This document shows positions 54,735 to 63,874 of a stretch of 64,000 bases of DNA, in pieces. Under the pieces are notes generated by a model. It was given only the letters and a program-made list of their open reading frames with translations. It was not told the origin of the DNA and searched no databases. The position numbers and the translations under genes are program-made. The first letter of the stretch is position 1; every line of letters begins with the position of its first letter. The stretch covers positions 1 to 64,000 of the forward strand of contig NZ_CAJFDC010000012.1 of NCBI RefSeq assembly GCF_904067045.1, read 5' to 3'. The stretch is from Pseudomonas sp. FEN (GTDB lineage Bacteria; Pseudomonadota; Gammaproteobacteria; Pseudomonadales; Pseudomonadaceae).

Positions 54735-55643
54735 TTACCGATCCGACTGCCCGGCGGACGGGACTGAACTCTCCCGCCACTGCCCCGCCAACGTCGCGAA
54801 CGCCCGGCAGGCGGCACTGCGCCAGGCCCCCTTGCGACTGAGCAGGGCCACTGTGCGCCGGGGCAACCCCGGCGTCAGCTCCAATGCCAGCAGTCCCGGC
54901 TGCTCAAGGGCAATGGCCGTGGGCAGGATTGTCGCCAAATGACCGCGCCGTACCAGTTCAACAATCGCACTGATGGAATTGGCCTCGATGGCGATGCGCG
55001 GTGCGATGCCCTGCTGGCGGCAATAGAGGTCGATGTGTTGGCGCGTGGCGAAATCCTGGCTGAGCAGGACCAGCGCTTGCTGTTCCAGATCGCCGGCATC
55101 GAGGGCCTTTCCAGCGGCTCGCGGATGGGTCACGCCGACCATCAGACTCAAGGTTTCGGTGAACAGGGCCTCACTTTGGATATCCGCCAGGTGCATTCCG
55201 CTAAAGGCAATGCCGATATCCAGCAGATCCTCGGCCAGCGCGGCCTCAAGGCGATCCTGGGGCATTTCCTGGACACTCAGGGTGAGGCCCGGGTAGAGGC
55301 TGTTGAAACGATGCAACAACGGTGCGATGAGGTAGGCGGTGAAGGTCGGTGTCATGGCCAGACGCAGGCTGCCACGACTCAGATCCCGTACATCGTGCAT
55401 CGCCCGCTTTCCCGCTTCCAGGTCCTGCAGGGCCAGGCGGGCAAAACGCACATAGGCCTCGCCGGCATCGGTCAGGCGGATACCGCGCCCCGAGCGGTCG
55501 AACAGCGCCGCCCCCAGGTTGTCCTCCAACTGCCGGATCTGCTGGGACAGCGTCGGCTGGGAGACATGCAAGGCCTCGGCGGCCCGGGTGAAATTGCGAT
55601 GTTCGGCGACGGCCAGCAGATAACGGATATGACGCAGCAGCAT
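54735..55643 (-). CDS. cynR: LysR regulator of the cyanate locus
   Basis: The product has 302 residues. The HTH is AVAEHRNFTRAAEALHVSQP with TLSQQIRQLEDNLG. It is divergent from cynT-cynS, the classical arrangement in E. coli, where CynR with cyanate activates the operon. The name rests on this context more than on sequence. Confidence 0.83.
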   Translation of the reverse strand: MLLRHIRYLLAVAEHRNFTRAAEALHVSQPTLSQQIRQLEDNLGAALFDRSGRGIRLTDAGEAYVRFARLALQDLEAGKRAMHDVRDLSRGSLRLAMTPTFTAYLIAPLLHRFNSLYPGLTLSVQEMPQDRLEAALAEDLLDIGIAFSGMHLADIQSEALFTETLSLMVGVTHPRAAGKALDAGDLEQQALVLLSQDFATRQHIDLYCRQQGIAPRIAIEANSISAIVELVRRGHLATILPTAIALEQPGLLALELTPGLPRRTVALLSRKGAWRSAACRAFATLAGQWRESSVPSAGQSDR

Positions 55644-55666
55644 CGGGCGCTCAACTATAGGCAGGA

Positions 55667-55686
55667 CTTATAGCTTTCATAATAAG
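55667..55686. promoter_or_regulatory. Candidate CynR-type operator
   Basis: CTTATAGCTTTCATAATAAG has CTTAT and ATAAG as inverted ends over 20 bp and sits in the 110-bp divergent region between the regulator and the carbonic anhydrase gene. A related half CTATAG lies 13 bp to the left. The role is inferred from position. Confidence 0.4.
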
Positions 55687-55754
55687 CCGATCTTGGACGC
55701 TATGCCTGAAAACTCCGATCCTTGCCCCATCAGCCACTCGCAAGGAGAAGCCCC

Positions 55755-56414
55755 ATGCAAGCCATCATCGACGGATTCCTGAAGTTCCAGCGCGAAGCCT
55801 TCCCGACCCGCAGCGCCCTGTTCAAGCACCTGGCGACCACGCAGAACCCCGCCGTCCTGTTCGTCACCTGCTCGGACAGCCGGGTGGTACCGGAACTGCT
55901 GACCCAGCAGGAGCCTGGCGATCTGTTCGTGATTCGCAATGCCGGCAACATCGTGCCCTCCTATGGCCCGGAGCCGGGCGGCGTCTCAGCCACGGTGGAG
56001 TATGCGGTGGCGGTGCTGGGGGTGCGCGATATCGTGATCTGCGGTCATTCCGACTGCGGCGCAATGACCGCCATTTCCACCTGCAAGTGCCTCGACCACC
56101 TGCCCGCGGTGGCCAACTGGCTGCGCCATGCCGAGTCGGCCAAGGTCATCAACGCCGCCCGCGGCCATGCCTCGGCCGAGGCCCGGCTGGACGCCCTGGT
56201 CCGGGAAAACGTGATCGCCCAGTTGGCTAACCTCAAGACACACCCGGCGGTCGCCCTGGCGCTGGAACAACGCCGGTTGAACCTGCATGGCTGGGTGTAC
56301 GACATCGAGAGCGGCTCCATCGCCGCCCTTGACGGCAGCACCGGTCGCTTTGTCTCACTCGCCGAACAGCCGCGGAACTGCGCGTTGTCGACACAATCGC
56401 CACAGGTCGCCTGA
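55755..56414 (+). CDS. cynT: Beta-carbonic anhydrase (cyanate locus)
   Basis: The enzyme hydrates CO2 and keeps bicarbonate available for cyanase, which needs it as co-substrate. The 219-residue protein has the zinc ligands Cys-39, His-98 and Cys-101 (VTCSDSR and CGHSDCGA) and the Asp-41/Arg-43 pair. ATG 55755 follows AAGGAG; an earlier in-frame ATG-like start has no ribosome site. It precedes cynS by 34 bp. Confidence 0.92.
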   Translation: MQAIIDGFLKFQREAFPTRSALFKHLATTQNPAVLFVTCSDSRVVPELLTQQEPGDLFVIRNAGNIVPSYGPEPGGVSATVEYAVAVLGVRDIVICGHSDCGAMTAISTCKCLDHLPAVANWLRHAESAKVINAARGHASAEARLDALVRENVIAQLANLKTHPAVALALEQRRLNLHGWVYDIESGSIAALDGSTGRFVSLAEQPRNCALSTQSPQVA

Positions 56415-56448
56415 CCTGAGTCCTACACACGAAAACGAGGAAATCACC

Positions 56449-56919
56449 ATGTTGCAGTCCCAATTCGCACAAGCTCCACGCCTGGCCCTGGCCGACACCA
56501 TCATCGACGCCAAGCAGCGCCTGAACCTGTCCTGGCAGGACCTGACCGACGGCACCGGCTTGAGCCTGGCCTTCGTCACCGCCGCCCTGCTCGGCCAACA
56601 CCCGTTGCCGGCCAGTGCCGCCAATGTCGTGTGTGAAAAGCTTGGCCTGGACCAGGACGCCAGTCGCCTGCTGCAAAGCGTGCCGTTGCGCGGCAGCATT
56701 CCAGGCGGTATCCCGAGCGACCCGACGATCTATCGTTTCTACGAAATGCTCCAGGTCTACGGCACTACCTTGAAAGCCCTGGTCCACGAACAGTTCGGCG
56801 ACGGCATCATCAGTGCGATCAACTTCAAGCTGGATATCAAGAAAGTCGAAGACCCGGAAGGCGGCTCGCGGGCGGTCATTACCCTGGATGGCAAGTACCT
56901 GCCGACCAAACCGTTCTGA
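56449..56919 (+). CDS. cynS: Cyanase (cyanate hydratase)
   Basis: The enzyme turns cyanate plus bicarbonate into ammonia and CO2, working as a decamer in the cytoplasm. The 156-residue length is exact for the family. The catalytic residues are in place: Arg-96 and Glu-99 in [10 protein letters not shown], and Ser-122 in IISAINF. The end [10 protein letters not shown] is typical. ATG 56449 is preceded by GAGG. Confidence 0.95.
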   Translation: MLQSQFAQAPRLALADTIIDAKQRLNLSWQDLTDGTGLSLAFVTAALLGQHPLPASAANVVCEKLGLDQDASRLLQSVPLRGSIPGGIPSDPTIYRFYEMLQVYGTTLKALVHEQFGDGIISAINFKLDIKKVEDPEGGSRAVITLDGKYLPTKPF

Positions 56920-56986
56920 TCGAGCGCTGAGCTTGCCGGTATTTCCCGGTGAAGCACCGTACCGGCTATCCGGCGCTGGAATGCCG

Positions 56987-57090
56987 ACCTGTAGGGGCAG
57001 CCGGTCGACGCTCGATTGCTGGCGATGGCGTCCGCAAGAACAGCGCCAAGCTCAAGGACCTCATCGCCGGCAAGCCGGCTGCCCACAGGT
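56987..57090. repeat. REP-like inverted pair downstream of cynS
   Basis: ACCTGTAGGGGCAGCCGG at 56987 and CCGGCTGCCCACAGGT ending at 57090 are inverted relative to each other with one or two differences. They fill the gap between convergent genes. Confidence 0.55.
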
Positions 57091-57126
57091 TTCGCGGGTT
57101 TTTCCGGGATGGATTCTATCGCCCGA

Positions 57127-57486
57127 TCAGAGCACGACCTTGGCGTAGGACTCGCGATCCAGATCCACCACTTCCACCGATAGTTGCACTTCGACACCTT
57201 CCGGCCAGTCGCCGAGATCCTTCAAGGCCGCCAGCAGGCTCTCGGAAAGTTGTTTCTTGATTTGTGCCGAACGCCCGCTCAACAGCGCCAACTTCACATG
57301 CACGAAACCACGCTCACCCAACCCGGTCCCCACGCGAAATGCCCCCAGTTGCGTGGCCCGGCTCTTGATGTCGAACTCGGCTCCGAACTGACCCGATGCC
57401 ACCAACGCATGATTGATCCGCAGCAACGCCTTGTCGGCGTCGAATTCAGTCAGGTTGGGGGTGTATTCCAGGAAAACATGAGGCAT
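57127..57486 (-). CDS. 5-carboxymethyl-2-hydroxymuconate isomerase-like tautomerase
   Basis: The product has 119 residues. Pro-2, exposed after Met removal, is the catalytic base in this tautomerase family (MPHVFLEYTPNL). Other family residues are RATQLGAFRVG and FVHVKLALLSGRS. No homoprotocatechuate genes are near, so it may act on another keto-enol substrate. ATG 57486 is the start on this basis. Confidence 0.83.
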   Translation of the reverse strand: MPHVFLEYTPNLTEFDADKALLRINHALVASGQFGAEFDIKSRATQLGAFRVGTGLGERGFVHVKLALLSGRSAQIKKQLSESLLAALKDLGDWPEGVEVQLSVEVVDLDRESYAKVVL

Positions 57487-57634
57487 TGGCAGGCTCCGAA
57501 ACAGCGAGATAGGAAGGCGCACGGGTATAACACGCGGCCTTCGGGAAAGATCGTGCAACGATAGCGCATTGGCGCGCCGGCCGCTCCTGGACCAAATACA
57601 AAAGGGTCAAGGTAAAAAAAACGGCGTAGACACT

Positions 57635-57979
57635 TTGAAAATCGTATCCGAACTACTACACTCAAAACCAACACACACCCTGGTCACCACCGAAGCATTC
57701 GACAATTGGCTGCGGCGACTGAAGGATCCGATCGCCAAGGCACGCATCCTCTCCCGCCTGATCTCGGCACAATTTGGCGCGCTGGGCGATACGAGGATGG
57801 TCACCGATGGGGTGAGTGAGATGCGTATTCATACAGGCCCCGGTTATCGCGTCTATTTCGCTCGCCGGGGTGAGATTCTGATTTTGCTGCTGTGCGCTGG
57901 CGACAAGTCAGCGCAAAAACGTGACATCAAACACGCCAGGCTGATCCTGAGCGAGATCGAACGAGGTGATCGAACATGA
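57635..57979 (+). CDS. RelE/HigB-superfamily toxin (type II TA)
   Basis: The product has about 114 residues. It is of the killer-protein type: a RelE/ParE fold with AFDNWLRRLKDPIAKARILS, SEMRIHTGPGYRVYFARRG and ILLLCAGDKSAQKRDIKHA. These toxins usually cut mRNA at ribosomes or inhibit gyrase. I chose TTG 57635, where the similarity starts; a more distal start at 57569 is possible, and neither has a strong ribosome binding site. The antitoxin gene overlaps it by four bases. Confidence 0.82.
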   Translation: MKIVSELLHSKPTHTLVTTEAFDNWLRRLKDPIAKARILSRLISAQFGALGDTRMVTDGVSEMRIHTGPGYRVYFARRGEILILLLCAGDKSAQKRDIKHARLILSEIERGDRT

Positions 57980-58257
57980 CCCCGCTGAAGCCCTTTGAAG
58001 CCAGCGACTACCTGAGCGACGAGGCGACTATTGCCGAACTGCTCAACGTCGCCCTGAAAGACCAGAATCCCGACGTATTTCTCGCGGCACTGGCCGCCGT
58101 CGCCAAGGCCCGCGGCATGACCCGGGTTGCCCGCGACTCCGGTTTGGGCCGCGAGAGTCTCTACAAGGCCCTGGCTCCCGGAGCCAAACCCCGCTACGAC
58201 ACCCTGCTGAAGCTGGTTGACGCCTTGGGTGTGAAACTGGTGGTGCAACCCACCTGA
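57976..58257 (+). CDS. HigA/Xre-type addiction-module antidote
   Basis: The product has 93 residues of the addiction module antidote family: FEASDYLSDEATIAELLN at the N-terminus, then the HTH GMTRVARDSGLGRESLYKAL and the C-terminal LVDALGVKLVVQP. It is encoded after the toxin (toxin-first order) with an ATGA overlap, so both are made together. It probably represses the pair. Confidence 0.85.
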   Translation: MTPLKPFEASDYLSDEATIAELLNVALKDQNPDVFLAALAAVAKARGMTRVARDSGLGRESLYKALAPGAKPRYDTLLKLVDALGVKLVVQPT

Positions 58258-58282
58258 GCAAACCCGCCCGGCACAGCCGCCC

Positions 58283-59203
58283 TCAAGAGACCAGGGGCTG
58301 CCGATCACTCATGAAGTGCTCAAGCCGCGAGCGCAGCCAACGCTCGGCAGGATCGGTATCGACAATACCGAGCCAGACCATCGACAGGTCCAGGTTCGGC
58401 ACCTTGAACGGTAGCGCCTCGTCAAACAGCAATCCCGAAGCCGCCATGGCCTTGGCCGTGTAATCCGGCAGACTGGCAACCAGGTCGGTGCCCGCCAGCA
58501 AGGCCGGCAAGGCACTGTATTGCGGCACGGAGAGCACCACATGGCGCTTGCGACCGATTTCCGCCAGCCACTCGTCGGCCAGGCTGCTGATGTTGGCGGT
58601 GTGGGACACCAGGACGTGCGGCCGTGCGCAATATTCATCGAGGGTCAAGGGCGTCGTCGAGGCGTCGGCCCGCAGAATCCGCGGCTGGATATGGCGTAAC
58701 AGCTTGCGCTTGGCATTGGCCGGCAAACCCCGGGTCTGGCTGATGCCCACGGTAATGTCACCGGAAGCCAGCAGATCGGGAATACGCCAGTAGTCGACAT
58801 GCTGGACCACGATCACCACATTCGGCGCTTCCTGGCGCAGTGCCCGCAGCAACGTGGGCAACAAACCGAACTCGACATCGTCCGACAGGCCGATGCGAAA
58901 GGTCATGGTACTGCTGGTCGGGTCGAATGCATGGGTCAGGCTCAAGGCATTGGACAGCGAGTCCAGTGCCGGTGACAGGTGCTGGATTATCTCCTCGGCC
59001 CGGGCGGTGGGCTCCATGCGGTGTCCGACGCGGATGAACAGCGGATCATTGAACATCGCCCGCAGGCGATTGAGCGCCGAACTGATGGTCGGCTGGCCGA
59101 GAAACAATTTCTCCGCCACCCGCGTCACATTGCGTTCGAGCATCAGTGCTTCGAACACCACCATCAGGTTGATATCGGCTTTGCGCAGTTCGTTGCGGTT
59201 CAT
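58283..59203 (-). CDS. MexT/LeuO-like LysR regulator
   Basis: The product has 306 residues. The N-terminal MNRNELRKADINLMVVFEAL and HTH (LFLGQPTISSALNRLRAMF) closely follow what I know for MexT, as do IGLSDDVEFGLLPTLLRALR and ADASTTPLTLDEYCARPHVL. MexT activates the mexEF-oprN efflux operon in P. aeruginosa, but no efflux genes are close here. It could therefore be a paralogue with another target. ATG 59203 begins the conserved part. Confidence 0.82.
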   Translation of the reverse strand: MNRNELRKADINLMVVFEALMLERNVTRVAEKLFLGQPTISSALNRLRAMFNDPLFIRVGHRMEPTARAEEIIQHLSPALDSLSNALSLTHAFDPTSSTMTFRIGLSDDVEFGLLPTLLRALRQEAPNVVIVVQHVDYWRIPDLLASGDITVGISQTRGLPANAKRKLLRHIQPRILRADASTTPLTLDEYCARPHVLVSHTANISSLADEWLAEIGRKRHVVLSVPQYSALPALLAGTDLVASLPDYTAKAMAASGLLFDEALPFKVPNLDLSMVWLGIVDTDPAERWLRSRLEHFMSDRQPLVS

Positions 59204-59314
59204 CTGTGGTTCCAACTCCTCGATTCCGCCTCAGTGTAGGAAGGCAGAGAGGAACGTGTCCAGACGACGAAGGGACGGGTTGCGCGGACAAATATCGAAT
59301 CAATGGTTCTTTGA

Positions 59315-59399
59315 CGCAACCCCAGCCGCATTTTTATAGTTCGTCGGCACGCATAAACGGCACGACGCCATTGATGCCGATACCGTTGAAATGGAGTAA
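59315..59399 (+). pseudogene. Decayed HigB toxin remnant
   Basis: Reading RNPSRIFI (59315-59338) and, after a 1-base slip, FVGTHKRHDAIDADTVEME with a TAA at 59397, reproduces the C-terminus of HigB mRNA interferases, whose last strand reads IxIRFVGTHxxYDxID. A single Arg codon is missing between the parts: a 2-nt deletion. No start or N-terminal two-thirds is visible upstream; the region before it contains stop codons. It ends four bases before the HigA start, where a whole higB would end. Confidence 0.6.
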
Positions 59400-59402
59400 C
59401 CC

Positions 59403-59777
59403 ATGAACATTCGCCCAATCCACACCGAGCAGGACTATCAGGAGGCACTGAGGTCTGTTTCCCCGTTGTTCGACAACGAACCGGAACCTGGTTATCCAGA
59501 AGGCGACTACCTTGAGGTGATGATCACTCTGATCGAAGTCTACGAAGCCAAGCACTTTCCGGTCGACCTGCCCAACCCGGTGGATGCCATACGGTTCAGG
59601 ATGGAGCAATCGGGGTTGTCAGCAGCCGACCTGGTGCCAGCCATTGGCCAGCAGAATCGGGTTTATGAGGTGCTGAATGGCAAGCGGGCACTTACCCTGC
59701 CAATGATCTGGAAACTGCATGAGATGTTTGGGATTCCAGCTGAGAGCTTGATCAGGCCAATGAAAGCAGTGGGATGA
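59403..59777 (+). CDS. HigA-type antitoxin, orphan
   Basis: The product has 124 residues. It is an HTH protein of the HigA type: an acidic N-terminal part (NEPEPGYPEGDYLEVMITLI) that normally wraps the HigB toxin, then HTH GLSAADLVPAIGQQNRVYEV and LTLPMIWKLHEMFGIPAE. GGAG lies eight bases upstream. Its toxin gene is only a remnant. It may remain as a free repressor or as a brake on related toxins elsewhere. Confidence 0.82.
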   Translation: MNIRPIHTEQDYQEALRSVSPLFDNEPEPGYPEGDYLEVMITLIEVYEAKHFPVDLPNPVDAIRFRMEQSGLSAADLVPAIGQQNRVYEVLNGKRALTLPMIWKLHEMFGIPAESLIRPMKAVG

Positions 59778-59831
59778 TTTCCCCCGAGCCGAAGCTGCAT
59801 ACGTTATGCACAGAGTTCTCCCATAACGAAA

Positions 59832-59862
59832 AAGCCCCTGAAATCTCACGATTTCAGGGGCT
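59832..59862. terminator. Bidirectional terminator between higA and tRNA-Ser
   Basis: GCCCCTGAAAT and ATTTCAGGGGC form an 11-bp perfect stem with a 6-base loop, with AAAAA on one side and TTTTC on the other, so it serves the antitoxin gene on the plus strand and the tRNA on the minus strand. Confidence 0.88.
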
Positions 59863-59872
59863 TTTCTATGTA

Positions 59873-59962
59873 TGGCGGAGAGATAGGGATTCGAACCCTA
59901 GGTACCGGTGAAGGTACAACGGATTTCGAATCCGTCCCATTCGGCCACTCTGGCATCTCTCC
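59873..59962 (-). tRNA. tRNA-Ser(CGA)
   Basis: On the minus strand the gene reads GGAGAGATGCCAGAGTGGCC at its 5' end, with acceptor stem GGAGAGA pairing with TCTCTCC, followed by G and CCA. The anticodon loop ATTCGAAA gives CGA, for UCG codons. The long variable arm (GTACCTTCACCGGTACC) confirms serine, and the T-arm GGTTCGAATCC is standard. CCA is encoded. It is a typical landing place for islands, but no att repeat or integrase is near. Confidence 0.95.
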
Positions 59963-60046
59963 AACGGCGCGCATCATAACAGCACCTTTGCCGGAAGCGA
60001 ACCCCCCAAGCAAAAAAATTTCCGTGCTATCAGATGCTTGCGTCGA

Positions 60047-60757
60047 TTACAGCGGTACACCCAGACGGTTGGCGACTTCTTCGTAGGCTTCGATGACATC
60101 ACCGAGGCCCTGGCGGAAGCGGTCCTTGTCCATCTTCTTGCGGGTTTCCTTGTCCCACAGGCGGCAACCGTCCGGGCTGAACTCGTCGCCCAGCACGATC
60201 TGGCCGTGGAATACACCGAACTCCAGCTTGAAGTCCACCAGCAGCAGGCCAGCGTCGTCGAACAGCTTGCTCAGCACTTCATTGACCTTGAGCGACAGCT
60301 CTTTCATCCGCGCCAACTGCTCGGCAGTGCCCCAACCGAACGCCACGACGTGGGATTCGTTGATGAACGGGTCACCCTTGGCGTCGTCCTTGAGGAACAG
60401 TTCGAAGGTGTAGGGATTGAGCTTCAGGCCCTCTTCCACGCCCAGGCGCTTGACCAGGCTGCCGGCCGCGTAGTTACGCACCACGCATTCCACCGGGATC
60501 ATGTCGAGCTTTTTCACCAGGCATTCGTTGTCGCCCAGCAGTTTGTCGAACTGGGTCGGAATACCGGCCGCTTCGAGCTTCTGCATGATGAAGGCATTGA
60601 ACTTGTTATTCACCATGCCCTTGCGGTCCAGCTGTTCGATGCGCTTGCCGTCGAACGCCGAGGTGTCGTTGCGAAACAGCAGGATCAAGCGGTCGGCGTC
60701 GTCGGTCTTGTACACCGACTTGGCTTTGCCGCGGTAGAGTTCTTCACGTTTTTCCAT
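60047..60757 (-). CDS. purC: Phosphoribosylaminoimidazole-succinocarboxamide synthase
   Basis: PurC joins CAIR with aspartate in purine synthesis. The 236-residue protein shows [17 protein letters not shown], the ATP-site strand [33 protein letters not shown] and [10 protein letters not shown] with [12 protein letters not shown]. Its start overlaps the MBL gene's end by 14 bp. It stands in the order dapA-bamC-MBL-purC, as in other pseudomonads. Confidence 0.96.
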   Translation of the reverse strand: MEKREELYRGKAKSVYKTDDADRLILLFRNDTSAFDGKRIEQLDRKGMVNNKFNAFIMQKLEAAGIPTQFDKLLGDNECLVKKLDMIPVECVVRNYAAGSLVKRLGVEEGLKLNPYTFELFLKDDAKGDPFINESHVVAFGWGTAEQLARMKELSLKVNEVLSKLFDDAGLLLVDFKLEFGVFHGQIVLGDEFSPDGCRLWDKETRKKMDKDRFRQGLGDVIEAYEEVANRLGVPL

Positions 60758-61544
60758 GATGGGCTCCGCTTGTTAAGTTGTTGGGCCAGGCGATATGTCG
60801 CCAGTCGAGCCCTGAATCCTGATCGGCCAGTTGCAGCCATTCCGGGTCGCACCCGAGGGTATCGACAAAACATTGCCGGGCCAGCCGCGGCAGGTTGTTC
60901 TTGCTACTGAGGTGGGCCAATACCAGGTGTTGCAGGTCTTGCCAGCCCAACTCGGCCACCAGGCTCGCCGCCTGGTGGTTGTTCAAATGTCCCAGTTCAC
61001 CACCAACCCGCTGCTTGAGAAAGGCCGGGTAATGGCCACGGGCAAGCAGGTCGCGGCAATGATTGGCCTCGATCATCAAGGCGTCGAGACCGCTGTAGCT
61101 GTCCATGACCCGGCCACAATAGGAACCCAGGTCGGTCAGCAGGCCGAAACGCCGCCGCCCGTCGCTGAACACGTACTGCGTCGGCTCAAGGGCATCGTGG
61201 GCCACCGCCACCACTTCGATACTCAAGGCGCCGATCCGCAAGGTCTCGCCATCCGCCACGAACCCCGCGGGCTCGATCGGCTTGCGCAAGCCGCGCAAGG
61301 TGCCGCGGCTCAGATACACCGGTAGATTGTAGCGCCGCGACAGCAAACCCACGCCATGCACGTGGTCGGCATGTTCGTGGGTGAGCAGAATCGCGCTCAA
61401 TTGCGTCGGACTCACCCCAAAGCGCGCCAGACGTCGCTCGGTTTCCCGCAGCGAGAAACCACAATCGACCAGGATCAACGTGTCGTCACTGGCGATCAGC
61501 GTGCCGTTCCCTTGGCTACCACTGCCGAGAACGGCAAACCGCAC
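60744..61544 (-). CDS. Metallo-beta-lactamase-fold hydrolase
   Basis: The product has 266 residues. The metal motif THEHADH is near residue 58, with other ligands in [12 protein letters not shown] and LLTDLGSYC. It resembles YycJ/VicX-like MBL proteins, possibly a nuclease or phosphodiesterase. The start is GTG 61544, four bases before the bamC stop. It overlaps purC. Confidence 0.87.
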   Translation of the reverse strand: MRFAVLGSGSQGNGTLIASDDTLILVDCGFSLRETERRLARFGVSPTQLSAILLTHEHADHVHGVGLLSRRYNLPVYLSRGTLRGLRKPIEPAGFVADGETLRIGALSIEVVAVAHDALEPTQYVFSDGRRRFGLLTDLGSYCGRVMDSYSGLDALMIEANHCRDLLARGHYPAFLKQRVGGELGHLNNHQAASLVAELGWQDLQHLVLAHLSSKNNLPRLARQCFVDTLGCDPEWLQLADQDSGLDWRHIAWPNNLTSGAHHGKT

Positions 61545-61548
61545 CGGA

Positions 61549-62652
61549 TCAGCCCAGGTTGTCTTGAATCACGCCCAACACCCGACGGGCCACGTCGGCC
61601 GGCGCCACGGTGTTGATGTCCTTCTCGACGGTAACCTGAACGTTGTCGCCGACCTTGCTCAGGCGAACCTGATAACGCACGGCGCGGGTCTCGATCTCTT
61701 CCTTGCTCGGCTTGCTGCCGAACAGACTACCGAAGAAGCCAGGCTCGTCGTTCTTCTTCTCGGCTTTTTCCGCCAGGTTGATGTAGTACAGGCCCAGGCT
61801 GCGGTTGATGTCTTCGACGCGCCAGTCGCCCTGCTCCAGCGCACGACCGACACTCGACCAGGCACGGTCGAGGTCTTCGCCAACGTTGAGCACCGGGTTG
61901 CCGCTGCCGTCCTGACTGAGGCTGACACGGCTCGGGGTATCGAAATCACGCGCGGCCAGCAACGACACCGAACCACCCTTCTCGGCACTGCGGCTCATGC
62001 TCGAGAGCATTTCGTCGACCAGGGCCGCATCCAGGCCGGTATTGACCGAATGTGCGGTGAAATCAACGTTGGCCGTGCTGCCAGCCGGGCGCTGGGCGCT
62101 GACCACGTAGACTTCACTGGTATTGCGCTGCACGCCTGGCTCGATACGAACCCGCACGCGGGTTTCGTTGTCACCGGTCGCCAGGCGCTTGCCCATGACC
62201 GCCGACAGTTCGTCGGAACGCTGCCAGGCCGTGGTGAACTCACCGGTCTGTGGACGTTGCGCGTCGATCCGGAAACCGTTGTCCTGGAAGAACTGCAAGG
62301 CTACTGGCCAGACTTCGGCCGGGGCATGCTGGGCCACCACCCAGCGCGAGTCGCCGGTTTTCTGCAGGCTGTAGTCGCTGGCGCTGGCCGAGGCCTGCAA
62401 AGGCAGCGGACGCGGCACTTCGTACGGGCCCTTGGCGGTGTCGTCAGCGACGTTGCGCGGGATCGGCAGCAGCGGGTCAAGACGCTTGCTGGTGGCGACA
62501 TCCGGCGGCAATTGCATCGCCGGGGTCTGTTTCGAATCCAGGTAATCGCTGCCACGGTCGCGGAAATAACCCTCCGGGCCCCACAGCCAGGCGCAGCCAC
62601 TGGTGCTGGAGATAATCAAGGCAAGTGCAGAAAGTCCGGCCAATCGCTTCAT
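61549..62652 (-). CDS. bamC: Outer membrane assembly lipoprotein BamC
   Basis: BamC is an accessory lipoprotein of the BAM complex, which inserts outer-membrane barrels. The 367-residue protein has a signal peptide and lipobox TSGC (Cys about 20), a flexible N-terminal segment that binds BamD in E. coli and two helix-grip domains (about 95-220 and 230-367). It follows dapA at 18 bp, as in E. coli. Confidence 0.92.
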   Translation of the reverse strand: MKRLAGLSALALIISSTSGCAWLWGPEGYFRDRGSDYLDSKQTPAMQLPPDVATSKRLDPLLPIPRNVADDTAKGPYEVPRPLPLQASASASDYSLQKTGDSRWVVAQHAPAEVWPVALQFFQDNGFRIDAQRPQTGEFTTAWQRSDELSAVMGKRLATGDNETRVRVRIEPGVQRNTSEVYVVSAQRPAGSTANVDFTAHSVNTGLDAALVDEMLSSMSRSAEKGGSVSLLAARDFDTPSRVSLSQDGSGNPVLNVGEDLDRAWSSVGRALEQGDWRVEDINRSLGLYYINLAEKAEKKNDEPGFFGSLFGSKPSKEEIETRAVRYQVRLSKVGDNVQVTVEKDINTVAPADVARRVLGVIQDNLG

Positions 62653-62669
62653 GCGGGGTATTTCCTCAA

Positions 62670-63548
62670 TTAAACCAGGACGCCGGACTGGCGCATGGCC
62701 TGCCGCAGCGGTTCGTGACAGGCGGCACTGAGCCAGGTGAGCGGCAGACGGATACCGTCCGGCATCAAGCCCATCTCATGCAGTGCCCATTTCACGGGGA
62801 TAGGGTTGGATTCGATGAACAGGGTCTTGTTCAGCGGCATCAGTTTTTCGTGAATTGCCCGGGCCTCGTCGGCCTTGCCGGCCATGGCGGCGGCACACAG
62901 GTCGCTCATTTCACGTGGCGCGACGTTGGCGGTCACCGAGATATTGCCCTTGCCGCCGAGCAGCATCAGCTCGACCGCGGTGGCGTCATCGCCGGAATAC
63001 ACCAGGAAATCGCTGCCGACACCGGCCAGGATCGCCTTGGCCCGCTCCAGGTCGCCGGTGGCTTCCTTGATGCCGATGATGTTCGGCACGCTCGACAGGC
63101 GAATCACGGTCTCGGTCAGCATGTCGCACGCGGTGCGACCCGGAACGTTGTAGAGGATCTGCGGGATGTCGACCGCTTCGGCGATAGTACGGAAATGCTG
63201 GTACAGGCCTTCCTGGGTCGGCTTGTTGTAATAAGGAGTCACCAGCAGGCACGCGTCGGCGCCGGCGGTTTTCGCATTGGTGGTCAGCTCGATCGCCTCA
63301 CGCGTCGAATTGGCGCCCGTACCGGCAATTACCGGGATACGCCCTGCAACCTGGGCGACCACGCGACGAATCACTTCGATATGCTCGTTCACATCGAGAG
63401 TGGCCGACTCACCCGTGGTGCCGACCGCGACAATGGCGTTGGTGCCGTTTTGCAGGTGGAAGTCCACCAGTTTGCTCAGGCTGTCCCAGTCAAGACGACC
63501 TTGTGCATCCATGGGAGTGACCAGTGCCACCATACTGCCCGCAATCAT
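62670..63548 (-). CDS. dapA: 4-hydroxy-tetrahydrodipicolinate synthase
   Basis: DapA condenses pyruvate and aspartate semialdehyde in lysine and diaminopimelate synthesis. The 292-residue TIM barrel has the TTGESATL loop, Tyr in [11 protein letters not shown] and the Schiff-base Lys in GIKEATGD near 161. ATG 63548 fits the family ([13 protein letters not shown]). It leads the dapA-bamC-MBL-purC cluster. Confidence 0.96.
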   Translation of the reverse strand: MIAGSMVALVTPMDAQGRLDWDSLSKLVDFHLQNGTNAIVAVGTTGESATLDVNEHIEVIRRVVAQVAGRIPVIAGTGANSTREAIELTTNAKTAGADACLLVTPYYNKPTQEGLYQHFRTIAEAVDIPQILYNVPGRTACDMLTETVIRLSSVPNIIGIKEATGDLERAKAILAGVGSDFLVYSGDDATAVELMLLGGKGNISVTANVAPREMSDLCAAAMAGKADEARAIHEKLMPLNKTLFIESNPIPVKWALHEMGLMPDGIRLPLTWLSAACHEPLRQAMRQSGVLV

Positions 63549-63874
63549 GCAACCGCTCCTGCCGGAAAAAGAGAGCGGTAATGGTACTGGCGCCATCAGG
63601 CTTGTACAAGCGAAGTACTGTCTATGAGCATTCCCCTGAGCGCAGGTTTTCGCTACCCTTCAGACTTTGATCGGTGCCGAGTCCCTCATGTGCCGGGTTC
63701 CAGCCTCCATTTTTGCTGCCCGAAGCCCGCTCCGGCCTGGCCGCCGCCCGTCCCCCGCGAGACGGCAACCGGCGCCAGCGTTCGATTCCAGGCTTCGCCA
63801 TCCGCATCCGGATACCCGAACCCAGCCCGTGACCGACCCAAGGTACCGACCGCTCATCGCTTTAGGAATGCTGC
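63549..63874. other. Divergent promoter region dapA/gcvR
   Basis: This 326-bp gap holds the promoters of both neighbours. I see no hairpin terminator, repeat or small gene; the short frames within it have shadow-like composition. Confidence 0.45.

Noticed and set aside
59873..59962. tRNA-Ser as attachment site of an island
   Set aside because: No integrase and no repeat of the tRNA 3' end lie nearby; flanking genes are core genes.
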